Translations under genes and position numbers: made by a program
Part shown: piece by piece, positions 49,926 through 58,651 of the stretch
How the letters are laid out: every line of letters begins with the position of its first letter
How positions within the stretch are numbered: the first letter of the stretch is position 1
Notes under the pieces: generated by a model
The model's input: only the letters and a program-made list of their open reading frames with translations
What the model was told of the DNA's origin: nothing
Database searches by the model: none
Assembly (NCBI GenBank): GCA_038065125.1
Contig: JBBTRP010000006.1
Span: forward strand, 1-64,000
DNA length: 64,000 nt
Reading direction: 5' to 3'
Source: JBBTRP01 sp038065125
GTDB taxonomy: Bacteria; Patescibacteriota; Patescibacteriia; JACQRZ01

Positions 49926-50924
49926 ATGGGACGCACCTTTCAAAAAGTGCTCGTTACGGGCGCGAGTGGTTCTGGTGGAAGTTATCTCGTTGACTACATA
50001 GCAGCGAATCATCCCCATGTTGAAATTCACGGCGCTACGCGTTGGCACAGCACGACTACAGGAGCCAACCTTTCACGCTCGCGCGACAAGGTCAAACTCC
50101 ACGAGTGTGATTTGTGTGATTTAAGTTCCGTCGTCCGAGTGCTCAGCGAGGTCAAGCCAGACGCGATTTTTCATCTTGCAGCATACGCAAACGTCCGAGC
50201 ATCGTTTCAAACTCCGCTCACGGTCATTGAGAACAATGTGATGGGAACGGCAAACCTCCTCGAGGCTATGCGCCTAACGGGGTGTGATGCGGTACTGCAA
50301 CTGGCCAGTACGTCAGAAGTGTACGGACAGGTTGACCCCAGTGACGTACCCATTAAGGAAGACTGTCCAATCCGGCCCTCGAGCCCCTATGCAGTCTCGA
50401 AAACGACACAAGATTTGCTTGGTGGAGTGTATTTTAGAAGTTACGGTATGAAGATTGTACGTACACGGATGTTTGCGTACATCAATCCGCGAAGAGAAGA
50501 TCTATTCGCGACCTCTTTTGCAAAACAAGTCGCACTTATCGAGACCGGGATGCAGACAGAACTTTTGCATGGCAACCTGGACTCGACCCGAACCCTTCTT
50601 GACGTACGTGATGCGATGGAATCTTACTGGGTTGCGACATCGCTTTGCGAGTTCGGCGAGATATACAATATCGGCGGGGAGACCGTGATTACGGTCGGGG
50701 AGTTTTTAGAGCTCCTAAAGAAAAACTCTACCGTTACCATACAGTCGCGCGTCAATCCAGACCTTCTCAGACCATCGGATGTGACCTTGCAAATACCCGA
50801 TACATCGAAGTTTTTTAAGGCTACCGGATGGCGCCCTAAGTACTCCTTTGAGGAGAGCGTGCTTTTTCTTTTAAATTACTGGCGCGAGCGCATTCGTGCG
50901 GGTAATCTAACAAAATTGATATGA
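49926..50924 (+). CDS. GDP-mannose 4,6-dehydratase paralogue or GDP-4-keto-6-deoxymannose reductase
   Basis: 332 residues. VLVTGASGSGGSYLVDY, HLAAYANVRASFQ, ASTSEVYG, catalytic YAVSK and NPRREDLFATSFAKQVA, a run shared by Gmd and Rmd proteins. The Gmd loop ITGxxGQDG is altered, which suits an Rmd-like reductase or another 4,6-dehydratase. It follows the ColD-type gene and SDR and overlaps a GT2 gene by 4 bases. Confidence 0.84.
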   Translation: MGRTFQKVLVTGASGSGGSYLVDYIAANHPHVEIHGATRWHSTTTGANLSRSRDKVKLHECDLCDLSSVVRVLSEVKPDAIFHLAAYANVRASFQTPLTVIENNVMGTANLLEAMRLTGCDAVLQLASTSEVYGQVDPSDVPIKEDCPIRPSSPYAVSKTTQDLLGGVYFRSYGMKIVRTRMFAYINPRREDLFATSFAKQVALIETGMQTELLHGNLDSTRTLLDVRDAMESYWVATSLCEFGEIYNIGGETVITVGEFLELLKKNSTVTIQSRVNPDLLRPSDVTLQIPDTSKFFKATGWRPKYSFEESVLFLLNYWRERIRAGNLTKLI

Positions 50925-51631
50925 AAGTCAGCTTATTCATACCGACACTAAATGAGATTGAGGGCGTCAAGGCGATCATGCCGCGCGTTAAGCGCGAGTG
51001 GTTCGATGAAGTTATTATTGTGGACGGAAATTCAACGGACGGGACACGGGAGTATCTTGAATCTCTCGGGTATAGTGTATTGTCCCAAACAGTTCCGAAC
51101 CTGATGGGCGCATGGTGGCAGGGATTCCAGGCTGCAACAGGAGATGTGATTGTTCTCTTCAGTCCGGATGGAAACTCTATTCCAGAGCTCCTTCCAGCAC
51201 TCATTAAAAAAATGCGGGAGGGCTATGATATGGTGACCGTTTCCCGCTATAAAGATGACGCAAAAAGCGAAGATGACGATTTACTAAGCAAGCTTGGTAA
51301 CGGTTTTTTTACGGGTATGATTAATTTGCTTTTCCGTTCACATTATACCGACGTTCTTGTCATCTTTCGGGGATTCAAAAAAGAGTTACTTACGTCTTTC
51401 CATCTTACTAAAGATTCCGGAGCTCAGTTCAACCCAACGAGGTTAGGAATTTATGAGCTTTTTCTATGTATCGGCTGCGCAAAACAGAAAAAAAGGGTTG
51501 CTGAAATTGCTGGTGATGAGTTGCACAATATTGGACGAAATGAAAGTAGGGCGTTTAAAAATAATTATGCAAAAATCGCTGCCGCGTTCACCATGCTGTA
51601 CCATATTGTGAGGGAACGGATTTCTTCTTGA
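50921..51631 (+). CDS. Glycosyltransferase family 2 (DPM1/polyprenyl-phosphate type)
   Basis: 236 residues: VSLFIPTLNEIEGVKAIMP, IIVDGNSTDGTREYL and LFSPDGNSIPELLPAL, where the usual DxD reads SPDGN. The short length and the VTVSRYKDDAKSEDDD loop are like dolichol-phosphate mannose synthase-type enzymes that charge polyprenyl phosphate. It could supply a donor to one of the GT-C proteins here. ATGA overlap with the previous gene. Confidence 0.82.
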   Translation: MKVSLFIPTLNEIEGVKAIMPRVKREWFDEVIIVDGNSTDGTREYLESLGYSVLSQTVPNLMGAWWQGFQAATGDVIVLFSPDGNSIPELLPALIKKMREGYDMVTVSRYKDDAKSEDDDLLSKLGNGFFTGMINLLFRSHYTDVLVIFRGFKKELLTSFHLTKDSGAQFNPTRLGIYELFLCIGCAKQKKRVAEIAGDELHNIGRNESRAFKNNYAKIAAAFTMLYHIVRERISS

Positions 51632-51680
51632 TTCGAACCATTTTTTTTGTATTCAGATATTTTTTACTCATGCAAATTGA

Positions 51681-52664
51681 CTAAGCAATCCTATTGCGCG
51701 GCGGTCCGCCTTCCAGTGTTCTTTTGACGTTTGTCGAAGCTTTTTTTCGCATTTCCTCCCACGACTGCTTAGAATAGTATGCGGAATGAGGAGTGATGAT
51801 AATTCTGTCATGATAGGCAGATGACTCATTAGTCCACATGCGAAGAAGTTTATCAGAAAAATTCGGCGGCTCCTGCGGAAGAACATCAAAACCAACTCCT
51901 GCCAAGGTTCCGTTTTCAAGTGCGACGGCAATACTATCAAGACTTGCAATAACTTTACCTCGGGCGGTGTTAATAAGAATGGATCCATGGTTGAGTCGTG
52001 AGAGGATTTTCTCGTCGATCATACCCAGTGTCTCATCTGAGAGCGGGCAATGAATAGAAATGATAGTCGAAGAAGAAATAAGATCGCTGAGAGAATCGTA
52101 TCGGACCATGTTTAGTATTTTCTCATAGCCTGGGGAGATAAAAGGGTCGTAGCAGCCGATCTGCATACCGAATGCACTCATCCGTAGAGCTACAGCAGAG
52201 CCAATCCTGCCAGCGCCTATGATCCCAAGGCGGTGTTCGTTGAGGCGTCGTATGTCGGGTAAAGAGTTTTGGCTCCAGGCATGCGGCCCTTTTTTTGAAA
52301 AACGATCGTATTCAAGGATTTTTCTGGTTAACGTGAGTATCATCGCGCAGGCGGTATCGGCAACTTCGTGTACACCATAGTCCGGTGTGTTGCACGTGAT
52401 TATTCCCTTCGTGCTGGCATAGGTGTGGTCGATATTGTCAAATCCCACGCCATATCGCTGGATGATTTTGCACTTTTTCAGTCTGTCGATCGTCCGAGCA
52501 GACACACGCGCGCCCCAGACAAGCAGGGCGTCTGCATCCGCAACTGCCTCTCCAAATAGAGACTCATCGCCTTTATTTAAGCATATGACCTCATACTCCT
52601 CGCCAAGGGTAGCCGTTTCAATATCGGGATTGACTACGTAGTCAGTTATCACGATTTTTTTCAT
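51681..52664 (-). CDS. D-isomer-specific 2-hydroxyacid dehydrogenase, CtBP-like
   Basis: 327 residues. Catalytic and NAD features: RYGVGFDNID, LGIIGAGRIGSAVALRM (Rossmann loop), INTARGKVI with the conserved Arg, DVLPQEPP with the Glu region and a His in IIITPHSAYYS. Reduces a 2-keto acid or oxidises a D-2-hydroxyacid; related enzymes handle phosphoglycerate, phosphonate and glyoxylate-like substrates. It shares an operon with a PfpI-type gene and is divergent from the E1 alpha/beta genes, whose substrate would be a 2-keto acid. Confidence 0.9.
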   Translation of the reverse strand: MKKIVITDYVVNPDIETATLGEEYEVICLNKGDESLFGEAVADADALLVWGARVSARTIDRLKKCKIIQRYGVGFDNIDHTYASTKGIITCNTPDYGVHEVADTACAMILTLTRKILEYDRFSKKGPHAWSQNSLPDIRRLNEHRLGIIGAGRIGSAVALRMSAFGMQIGCYDPFISPGYEKILNMVRYDSLSDLISSSTIISIHCPLSDETLGMIDEKILSRLNHGSILINTARGKVIASLDSIAVALENGTLAGVGFDVLPQEPPNFSDKLLRMWTNESSAYHDRIIITPHSAYYSKQSWEEMRKKASTNVKRTLEGGPPRNRIA

Positions 52665-53197
52665 ATCCCGCCGCCGAGAACCCGCAGGACGGCCACCATG
52701 AAAGCCGCCGTATCGCGAGGATGACGTGATGTAATTAGTGAGCCATCGATTATGGCCGGAGCATCTTCATAAAGCGCGCCGGCATTTAATAGATCTATTG
52801 CAATGGCTGGGTGACAGGTTGCTCGGCGTCCATCGAGTATTCCCGCCGAAATCAATACCTGTGGTCCATGGCAAATGGCCGCAACCATTTTCCCCTCGTC
52901 ATGCAGCGTTTTAATGAGCGAGAGTGCTTGCGGAATACGTCGGACCCTGTCGGGAGCCTCAAAGCCACCGGCAATAATTACGCCATCATAATCGGCGGGT
53001 TGAAGGTAGGCAATATCTGACTGTGAGGCGTAAAACTCGACAAGACGACTTGCCGGATAGCCCAGTCGCCCTACTGCCGGCAATCCATTCGGGGTGGCAA
53101 TAATCGGCTCGTACCCAGCCTCTTTCAACCGAATAATTGGATAGATAAGCTCCTCATCTTCAAAGCCATTTGCTGTAAGAAAGATGATTTTTTTCAT
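52661..53197 (-). CDS. DJ-1/PfpI family protein
   Basis: 178 residues. IIFLTANGFEDEEL, YDGVIIAGGFEAPDRVR and the nucleophile elbow AAICHGPQVLIS with Cys next to His, then LITSRHPRD. PfpI-like proteins have been described as glyoxalases, deglycases or proteases. Beside a 2-hydroxyacid dehydrogenase and 2-keto-acid enzymes, handling of reactive carbonyls is plausible. ATGA overlap with the dehydrogenase. Confidence 0.9.
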   Translation of the reverse strand: MKKIIFLTANGFEDEELIYPIIRLKEAGYEPIIATPNGLPAVGRLGYPASRLVEFYASQSDIAYLQPADYDGVIIAGGFEAPDRVRRIPQALSLIKTLHDEGKMVAAICHGPQVLISAGILDGRRATCHPAIAIDLLNAGALYEDAPAIIDGSLITSRHPRDTAAFMVAVLRVLGGGI

Positions 53198-53224
53198 AAA
53201 AGTAGCCGTATATTATTTTATGTG

Positions 53225-53253
53225 ATGCTAAATCGCTATTGAGGAAAGGTCAA
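53225..53253 (-). promoter_or_regulatory. Promoter of the PfpI-dehydrogenase pair
   Basis: Minus strand TTGACC (53248-53253), exact 17-base spacer, TAGCAT (53225-53230), 27 bases before the PfpI ATG. No clear plus-strand promoter for the E1 alpha gene is seen in the same gap. Confidence 0.5.
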
Positions 53254-53286
53254 CTATTCGCTGGCGATAAGCGGTGATTTGACAGG

Positions 53287-54198
53287 ATGAACGATACGGT
53301 TACAGTATATCAGTATATGGAAAATTTTGTCACAGGAATAAACACAGAGAACGCCACATCACAGTCGCTCGAGTGCTGGCGAAAAATGTGTGTTGCCCGG
53401 ACCTTTGAACTGAATGTCAAAAAGGCTTTTGATGCCAAAGCGATTCGCTGCCCCATTTATCTTTCTCTTGGACAGGAGTCAATCCCTGCAGCGGTCTCAA
53501 CCCTCTATAAGAACCCGGCAATTTTTGCTCAACACCGCGCGCATTCGACATATCTTTCATTCGGAGGAGATCCTGAAACACTCATTGATGAGCTGCTTCT
53601 TAAGCCAACCGGGTGTAGTGGAGGGATGGGGGGGTCAGCATCGATTCAGGACAAATCCATCTCAATGTTTGGCCATACGGGATTCATTGGAGATCAAATT
53701 CCCATATCGGTTGGTTTCGCGCTTGGAGCAGCACGTAACGTGTTAACGATATTTGGAGACGCTGCAGCAGAGGAGGATTATGCGGCATCATCAATCGGGT
53801 ATGCTGCGCATAAGAAGCTTCCGATTCTTTTTGTGTGCGAGGATAATAATCTGTCCATCTTAACAGAAGTAAAGGTTCGCAGGAGCTGGAAAATTGTGGA
53901 TGTCGCTCGAGCGATGGGTGTTGCAGCCGAAGACATATCGGATGATCCGTGGGAAATCATGCAGTCGGTGAGCGAGATGATCGGCCACCTCCCGGCACTT
54001 CTCAACATTCATACCATTAGACATCTATGGCATTCAGGTACCGGTATTGATGGCGCTCCCGCCTATGATCGTTTCCTTCTCACGCGTGAAAAATTATCTT
54101 CCATGGGTTTGTCATCCGAAGTGGCAGCCATAGAAGACGAAGCCGCGAAACGCATGGAGAATCTGTGGCAAACAAAAGTGTATCAACGAGTGAGCTAA
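53287..54198 (+). CDS. ThDP-dependent 2-keto-acid dehydrogenase-like E1 alpha subunit
   Basis: 303 residues. TGCSGGMGGSASI and the ThDP-magnesium motif, here GDAAAEEDY (G157, D158, A159) with N187/N188 30 residues on; the usual third Gly is Ala. HRAHSTYLSFGG matches the active-site His region. Decarboxylates a 2-keto acid and holds the two-carbon unit on thiamine diphosphate together with the beta subunit. No E2 or E3 gene lies in the window, so the acceptor is probably not lipoamide; a keto-sugar acceptor is suggested by the neighbours. Start ATG has only a weak ribosome site. Confidence 0.88.
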   Translation: MNDTVTVYQYMENFVTGINTENATSQSLECWRKMCVARTFELNVKKAFDAKAIRCPIYLSLGQESIPAAVSTLYKNPAIFAQHRAHSTYLSFGGDPETLIDELLLKPTGCSGGMGGSASIQDKSISMFGHTGFIGDQIPISVGFALGAARNVLTIFGDAAAEEDYAASSIGYAAHKKLPILFVCEDNNLSILTEVKVRRSWKIVDVARAMGVAAEDISDDPWEIMQSVSEMIGHLPALLNIHTIRHLWHSGTGIDGAPAYDRFLLTREKLSSMGLSSEVAAIEDEAAKRMENLWQTKVYQRVS

Positions 54199-54220
54199 TC
54201 AAGAAACAAGTTACGCATTC

Positions 54221-55129
54221 ATGACGGTAGCAGAAACAATCAGTGAGCTTACGAGGGAGCATCTCCAAAAGAATAATGGCCTTGCCCTGGGGCAGTGTCT
54301 CACCGCGGTAGGCTGGGTCGGTGGAACTGTGCCGCAGATGCGAGAGGAGGATGGCCTTGTCGAGCTACCGGCGACAGATGTTGCCGGAAGTGGCTTTGCG
54401 GTTGGCGTTGCACTTGCTGGTAGACGCCCGATATATATCGTTCGGTATCAGGGATTCCAGTGGTATAACGCAGTCTCTGTAGTTAATTATGCCGCTAAAT
54501 CAAAGCACATTTGGGGGAGGCCGTGCCCGGTATTTGTTCGATCGATCGCTATGGACGGGGGTATAGGACCGGTAGCAAGTGGTAGCCACCATAGCATGTT
54601 CACACGCATGCCGGGTATACCCGTTGTCGCGCCGATGACTCCGAACGAGTATCGGGCAATTTGGCATCATTTTCTCTCGCACGATGACCCGATGTACGTG
54701 AGTGAGCACAGACGAAGCTTTTCGATTGACTACGAGATGCAAGACAGTATAGGAGAGGCAGATGTAACCCTATTTGCCATTTCATCAACGAGACTCAATG
54801 CACTCCAGGCAAAAAAAATACTTGAAGAGCAGCATATTCCTTGTAACATTATTCATCTACTCTGGCTGAAGCCATTCATCGTTGAACAACGCATGCTCTC
54901 TGCACTAAACCTCTCGCGGTTTGGCGGATTGGTGATTGATGGAGATTTTGAAAACGGTGTACTTAAACATGTCGCTTATGACCTTATGCGTAGTTCAAAA
55001 GCTGAGATCGAGGTTCTCGGTCTTGAAGATCGCGTAGCGGGTTTTGCACCCGAGCTTGATAACCTTCCTCCTTCGCCTGATCGAATAGTGGCAAAGGTTA
55101 TCGATATTATAAACAAGAAGCGGGCATGA
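54221..55129 (+). CDS. ThDP-dependent 2-keto-acid dehydrogenase-like E1 beta subunit
   Basis: 302 residues with the transketolase-type pyrimidine domain (about 15-170) and C-terminal domain (about 180-300). In E1 beta proteins a Glu activates the ThDP pyrimidine in a context like PISEMGFAGIAVG; here the aligned residue is Asp (D53, PATDVAGSGFAVG). GGIGPVASGSHHS carries the second active-site His. Pairs with the E1 alpha gene 22 bases upstream and overlaps the cupin gene by 4 bases. Confidence 0.88.
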   Translation: MTVAETISELTREHLQKNNGLALGQCLTAVGWVGGTVPQMREEDGLVELPATDVAGSGFAVGVALAGRRPIYIVRYQGFQWYNAVSVVNYAAKSKHIWGRPCPVFVRSIAMDGGIGPVASGSHHSMFTRMPGIPVVAPMTPNEYRAIWHHFLSHDDPMYVSEHRRSFSIDYEMQDSIGEADVTLFAISSTRLNALQAKKILEEQHIPCNIIHLLWLKPFIVEQRMLSALNLSRFGGLVIDGDFENGVLKHVAYDLMRSSKAEIEVLGLEDRVAGFAPELDNLPPSPDRIVAKVIDIINKKRA

Positions 55130-55875
55130 TCATTTCCATTATTCCGACCAAGGAAGACATTGAGGCGATTGCTGACCTTCCTCACGACCCGTCAATTGAG
55201 GAAGATGATCTATTTGACTACTCAAGCGTTGTTATAGACAAGCCGTGGGGGTTTGAGTATTCGATTTATAAAAATGATATGCTCGATGTATGGCTTCTGC
55301 GACTGGAGTCCAGCCAGCAGACATCACTGCACTGCCACCCGGGCAAGGATACGTCGCTTATTGCGCTCTCGGGTAGACTTTCGGTATCAACTCTTACCTC
55401 GACACACTGCATTTCATCCGGAGACACCCTACGTATTGCCCGCGGCGCATTCCACTCCACACTCTGTCTCTCAAATGGTGGTGCGCTAGTGTTGGAGTGT
55501 GAAACTCCCGCGAATAAAAAAAACCTTGTGAGGTATAACGATCGGTATGGTAGGCGCGGTAAACGGTATGAAAGTGGACATTTTGTACAACCGAGAAACG
55601 CTGCTCTCCATCCATGTTTTTACTCGTCGGCGATGGATGATATTCACCAGTTCGGCGACTGGAGATGCAAACGTGTTGTTTTGTCTGACTCGCAAGCGAA
55701 AGACGCGATTCTTGACAGTGTTTCCGAGGGGAGCGCACTTATTTTGCAAGGAAGTATTTATTGCGGCAAGAGTCGCGATGTGAATTCGCCTGGCAGCGTT
55801 GTAATCCTCAATCAGCTCAAAGATGGGTACTCCTTGGCAGGTTCGACCTGCGACCTGCTCCTTCTCTATCGCTAA
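55126..55875 (+). CDS. Cupin-domain protein
   Basis: 249 residues. A cupin core from about residue 45: DKPWGFEYSIYKND, SLHCHPGKDTSLIAL (His-x-His) and RGAFHSTLCL. This opening resembles the mannose-6-phosphate isomerase-like cupins and the cupin fused to the heptose kinase at 30239. A second, weaker beta-rich half covers about 150-249. Unknown reaction; probably sugar isomerisation or metal-dependent chemistry on the product of the E1 pair. Confidence 0.72.
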   Translation: MIISIIPTKEDIEAIADLPHDPSIEEDDLFDYSSVVIDKPWGFEYSIYKNDMLDVWLLRLESSQQTSLHCHPGKDTSLIALSGRLSVSTLTSTHCISSGDTLRIARGAFHSTLCLSNGGALVLECETPANKKNLVRYNDRYGRRGKRYESGHFVQPRNAALHPCFYSSAMDDIHQFGDWRCKRVVLSDSQAKDAILDSVSEGSALILQGSIYCGKSRDVNSPGSVVILNQLKDGYSLAGSTCDLLLLYR

Positions 55876-55876
55876 T

Positions 55877-56572
55877 ATGCCTCGGCGTTACGAAAGTCGT
55901 AATTTTCAATCTATTCTCTTTGACTTTGACGGAGTGCTTGGCGACACGATGGAAGATCACTTCCGAGCATGGAGATCCGCCCTGGCCTTTGTTGGTATCA
56001 TCCTCAAGCGAGAAGCTTTTTTTCCGCTTGAGGGAATGAGTGTATATGATACCGTTGAGCACTTTTGCAAACTTTTTAACATTCCGGCCTCTCGCGCAGA
56101 CGAGATATTAAACAAGAAGATCGAGCACTATCTCAAACACCACTCATTTGTATTCTTTCCTTTTGTTGAGGAGTTCATAGATTCTCTTCGGCTGAAAAAC
56201 ATATCCTTTGCTTTGGTGACTGCGGGTATGCGAAACCGTCTTAACGCAACCGTGCCGTTGGATTTCTTGGCGAAGTTCCCCGTTATTATTACTGGTGAGC
56301 GGGGTGTACGCATGAAACCATGTCCCGACCCATACTTGGCGGCAGCCCAAGAGCTTGGGGTCGATCCCCGTGAATCAATCGTTGTGGAAAATGCGCCACT
56401 CGGAGTGCAGGCCGCAAAAGCCGCCGGTTGTTTTTGCATAGCCCTCGAAACCAGTGTATCAAAGGAGTATCTCACTCAGGCAGATGAAACATACCCATCA
56501 TTTCTCGATATGCAAAAATCTTTAGCAATCCAAAACCTTACTATTAGTACCATATGCCTACAAAAAAAATAG
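55877..56572 (+). CDS. HAD hydrolase, beta-phosphoglucomutase-like
   Basis: 231 residues from the ATG at 55877, one base after the cupin stop. Catalytic Asp pair in LFDFDGVLGDT, cap domain at about 25-90, Thr motif LVTAGMRN, Lys in KPCPDPYL and motif IV VVENAPLGVQAAKAAG. A phosphatase or mutase for a sugar phosphate. Overlaps the next SDR gene by 19 bases, so the last five genes form one unit. Confidence 0.88.
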   Translation: MPRRYESRNFQSILFDFDGVLGDTMEDHFRAWRSALAFVGIILKREAFFPLEGMSVYDTVEHFCKLFNIPASRADEILNKKIEHYLKHHSFVFFPFVEEFIDSLRLKNISFALVTAGMRNRLNATVPLDFLAKFPVIITGERGVRMKPCPDPYLAAAQELGVDPRESIVVENAPLGVQAAKAAGCFCIALETSVSKEYLTQADETYPSFLDMQKSLAIQNLTISTICLQKK

Positions 56573-57507
56573 TTATCACGGGCGCAGACGGGTTCATAGG
56601 TCGAAACCTCTTCGACTTTTTTGCATCACATAAGGAGTATGATGTTTGGGGGACGTATCACCTCAAAAAATCATTCGATCATCCTAATCTTATTCAGGCT
56701 GATTTGATGCGTCGTGAGGATGTATCACGCATCTGTACGGGCGCAGACATCATTGTCCACGCCGCAGCAGTTACCTCCGGGGCGAAGAATATAGTATCGC
56801 GACCCTATATTTATGTGACAGACAATACAATCATGAACACCCTCCTGTTTCAGGAGGTATATGACAGATCAATTTCACGATTCATTTTTTTTAGTTGCTC
56901 CGTAATGTACCCGATGGATCGTACTGTTCCCGTGAAGGAAGAAGACGTCGATCTTGAGAACGGCATCCATCGAGCGTACTTCGGCGGTGCTTGGATGAAG
57001 GTGTACGCAGAAAAAATTTGTGAGTTTTATTCGCGATTAGGACGCACGTCGTTTACGGTGATTCGACATTCGAACATCTACGGCCCTCATGACACTTTTG
57101 ACCAAGATAAAGCGCATGTGTTTGCCGCAACGATTCTTAAAGTGATGAACGGCAAGGACTCAATCACCGTGTGGGGAGACGGGTCGGAGCGGCGAGATCT
57201 TCTCTATATCGACGACCTCATTCGTTTCGTCGGTCTTGCTCTCGCAAAACAGAAATCTCCGTATGAGCTAGTTAATGTCGGGGTTGGCCGCGCAGTGTCA
57301 GTTGCAGAGCTCGTATCAAGAATTGTCACACATTCCGGCAAGAAACTACAGATACATTTTGATCCATCGAAACCGACAATTCCGAGCAGGCTCGCGCTTG
57401 ATTACTCAAAAGCCCGCGAGCTGTTCAATTGGGAGCCAAGCACAACACTGGATGATGGCATTAAAAAAACTCTTGACTGGTACGGTCGTCAGTCTTTGGC
57501 GACCTGA
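56554..57507 (+). CDS. SDR-family nucleotide-sugar enzyme lacking the catalytic Tyr
   Basis: 317 residues. VITGADGFIGRNLFDFF, VHAAAVTSG, FFSCSVMYP and RHSNIYGPHD are typical of GDP-fucose synthase-like SDRs. The catalytic pair is not: where YxxxK is expected the protein reads GAWMK (G145, K149), so the acid-base Tyr is missing. Either a nearby Tyr (Y142, AYFGGAW) takes over or the protein has another function. The convergent neighbour has the same change. 3' ends overlap by 19 bases. Confidence 0.83.
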   Translation: MPTKKIVITGADGFIGRNLFDFFASHKEYDVWGTYHLKKSFDHPNLIQADLMRREDVSRICTGADIIVHAAAVTSGAKNIVSRPYIYVTDNTIMNTLLFQEVYDRSISRFIFFSCSVMYPMDRTVPVKEEDVDLENGIHRAYFGGAWMKVYAEKICEFYSRLGRTSFTVIRHSNIYGPHDTFDQDKAHVFAATILKVMNGKDSITVWGDGSERRDLLYIDDLIRFVGLALAKQKSPYELVNVGVGRAVSVAELVSRIVTHSGKKLQIHFDPSKPTIPSRLALDYSKARELFNWEPSTTLDDGIKKTLDWYGRQSLAT

Positions 57508-58493
57508 ACCGAATCACGAAAGACATTATATTTTGTGTCAGACGCGGTACGGTGAGCAAGAAACCATTTGACGGTTTCGCGGATTCCGTCCTCAAGCGCA
57601 ACGCGGGGTGCGTAGCCGATGGATTTTGCACGCTCTATATCCATAATTCGGATTGCGTCGCCGCTCTTTTTTGAACTATCCCACACAACGTTTGGCGGCT
57701 GTGGAAATGCTGCGCAGATTGCGTCGACGAGCTGTCGAATACTCACTCCTGTTCCCGAGCCAAGGTTGATCGGACGACCATCCGCATGTTCCATTGCAAG
57801 GAGCATTCCATGCGCGACGTCTTGCGAATGGACAAAGTCACGGATTTCCGAACCGTCGCCCCAGACAGTGAGCGGGTTTTCGCCATCCGCAATTCTTCGA
57901 ATGAGCGAAGGGATCACCATGGCATTAGCTGGGTCAAAATTATCAAAAGGCCCATAGGTGTTTGCCGGGCGAACGATCGCGATTTTCGTCCAGCCATATT
58001 CGATCGCGTACGCTTCTGCCTGCAACTCTCCCATGCGCTTTGCCCATCCGCCGAACCAGTCGAGCCTCGAGGGCATTGTCTTCCAAACATCATCTTCAAA
58101 AAACCGCTGAGCAGGTCCATAGACGCCGAGGGTGCTTGTGTAGAGATAACGCTTTACACCAGAGACTCGTGCAGCTTCCATCATGTTGGTGTTGAATAAG
58201 ATGCCGGGCACGAAAATACTCGCGGGACGCGACAGTGTCGTGCCGGCGCCGACTTTTATTCCGGCGAGATGGAAGACGAACTCAATTCCCTCACACGCCT
58301 TTAGACAGTTCTGATACTGCATGAGGTTCAGCTTGATGCATTCGACGCCCTCGGGCATTCCCTTCTGCTCATCAAGCGAAACGACGCGGACGCGTGCACC
58401 TAGGTCAACTAATTGAGAGACGAGCTGTCTTCCAATCATTCCAGTGCCGCCAGTTACAAGAATACTCTTGTTCAAATAGATACTTTTGTCCAT
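57489..58493 (-). CDS. SDR-family nucleotide-sugar enzyme lacking the catalytic Tyr
   Basis: 334 residues from the ATG at 58493; an ATG nine codons upstream is possible. VTGGTGMIGRQLVSQL, YTSTLGVYGP, RPANTYGPFDNFDP and EIRDFVHSQDVAHG mark an SDR epimerase/dehydratase. Where most relatives have YGWAKRMGE the sequence is GGWAKRMGE (G148, K152), again without the Tyr. RPANTYGPFDNFDP resembles UDP-glucuronate and GDP-sugar reductases. Substrate unknown. Confidence 0.83.
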   Translation of the reverse strand: MDKSIYLNKSILVTGGTGMIGRQLVSQLVDLGARVRVVSLDEQKGMPEGVECIKLNLMQYQNCLKACEGIEFVFHLAGIKVGAGTTLSRPASIFVPGILFNTNMMEAARVSGVKRYLYTSTLGVYGPAQRFFEDDVWKTMPSRLDWFGGWAKRMGELQAEAYAIEYGWTKIAIVRPANTYGPFDNFDPANAMVIPSLIRRIADGENPLTVWGDGSEIRDFVHSQDVAHGMLLAMEHADGRPINLGSGTGVSIRQLVDAICAAFPQPPNVVWDSSKKSGDAIRIMDIERAKSIGYAPRVALEDGIRETVKWFLAHRTASDTKYNVFRDSVQVAKD

Positions 58494-58590
58494 GTGCTTA
58501 CTATTTTTGTGATGTTTCACTAGTCTATCAGTCTACCTTAATCTGGACAAGGAGCCCGAGACTGTCTCCATGATTGAGGAGTGAGTGGGG

Positions 58591-58619
58591 TTGACAAGAA
58601 TAAAAAAGTTGCATATAAC
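58591..58619 (+). promoter_or_regulatory. Consensus promoter of the Nudix-DUF218 gene
   Basis: TTGACA (58591-58596), exact 17-base spacer, TATAAC (58614-58619). The best sigma-70-like match in the window. Confidence 0.75.
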
Positions 58620-58651
58620 GTGGAAGCAAAGGTATAGAAGGAGGAACAATC

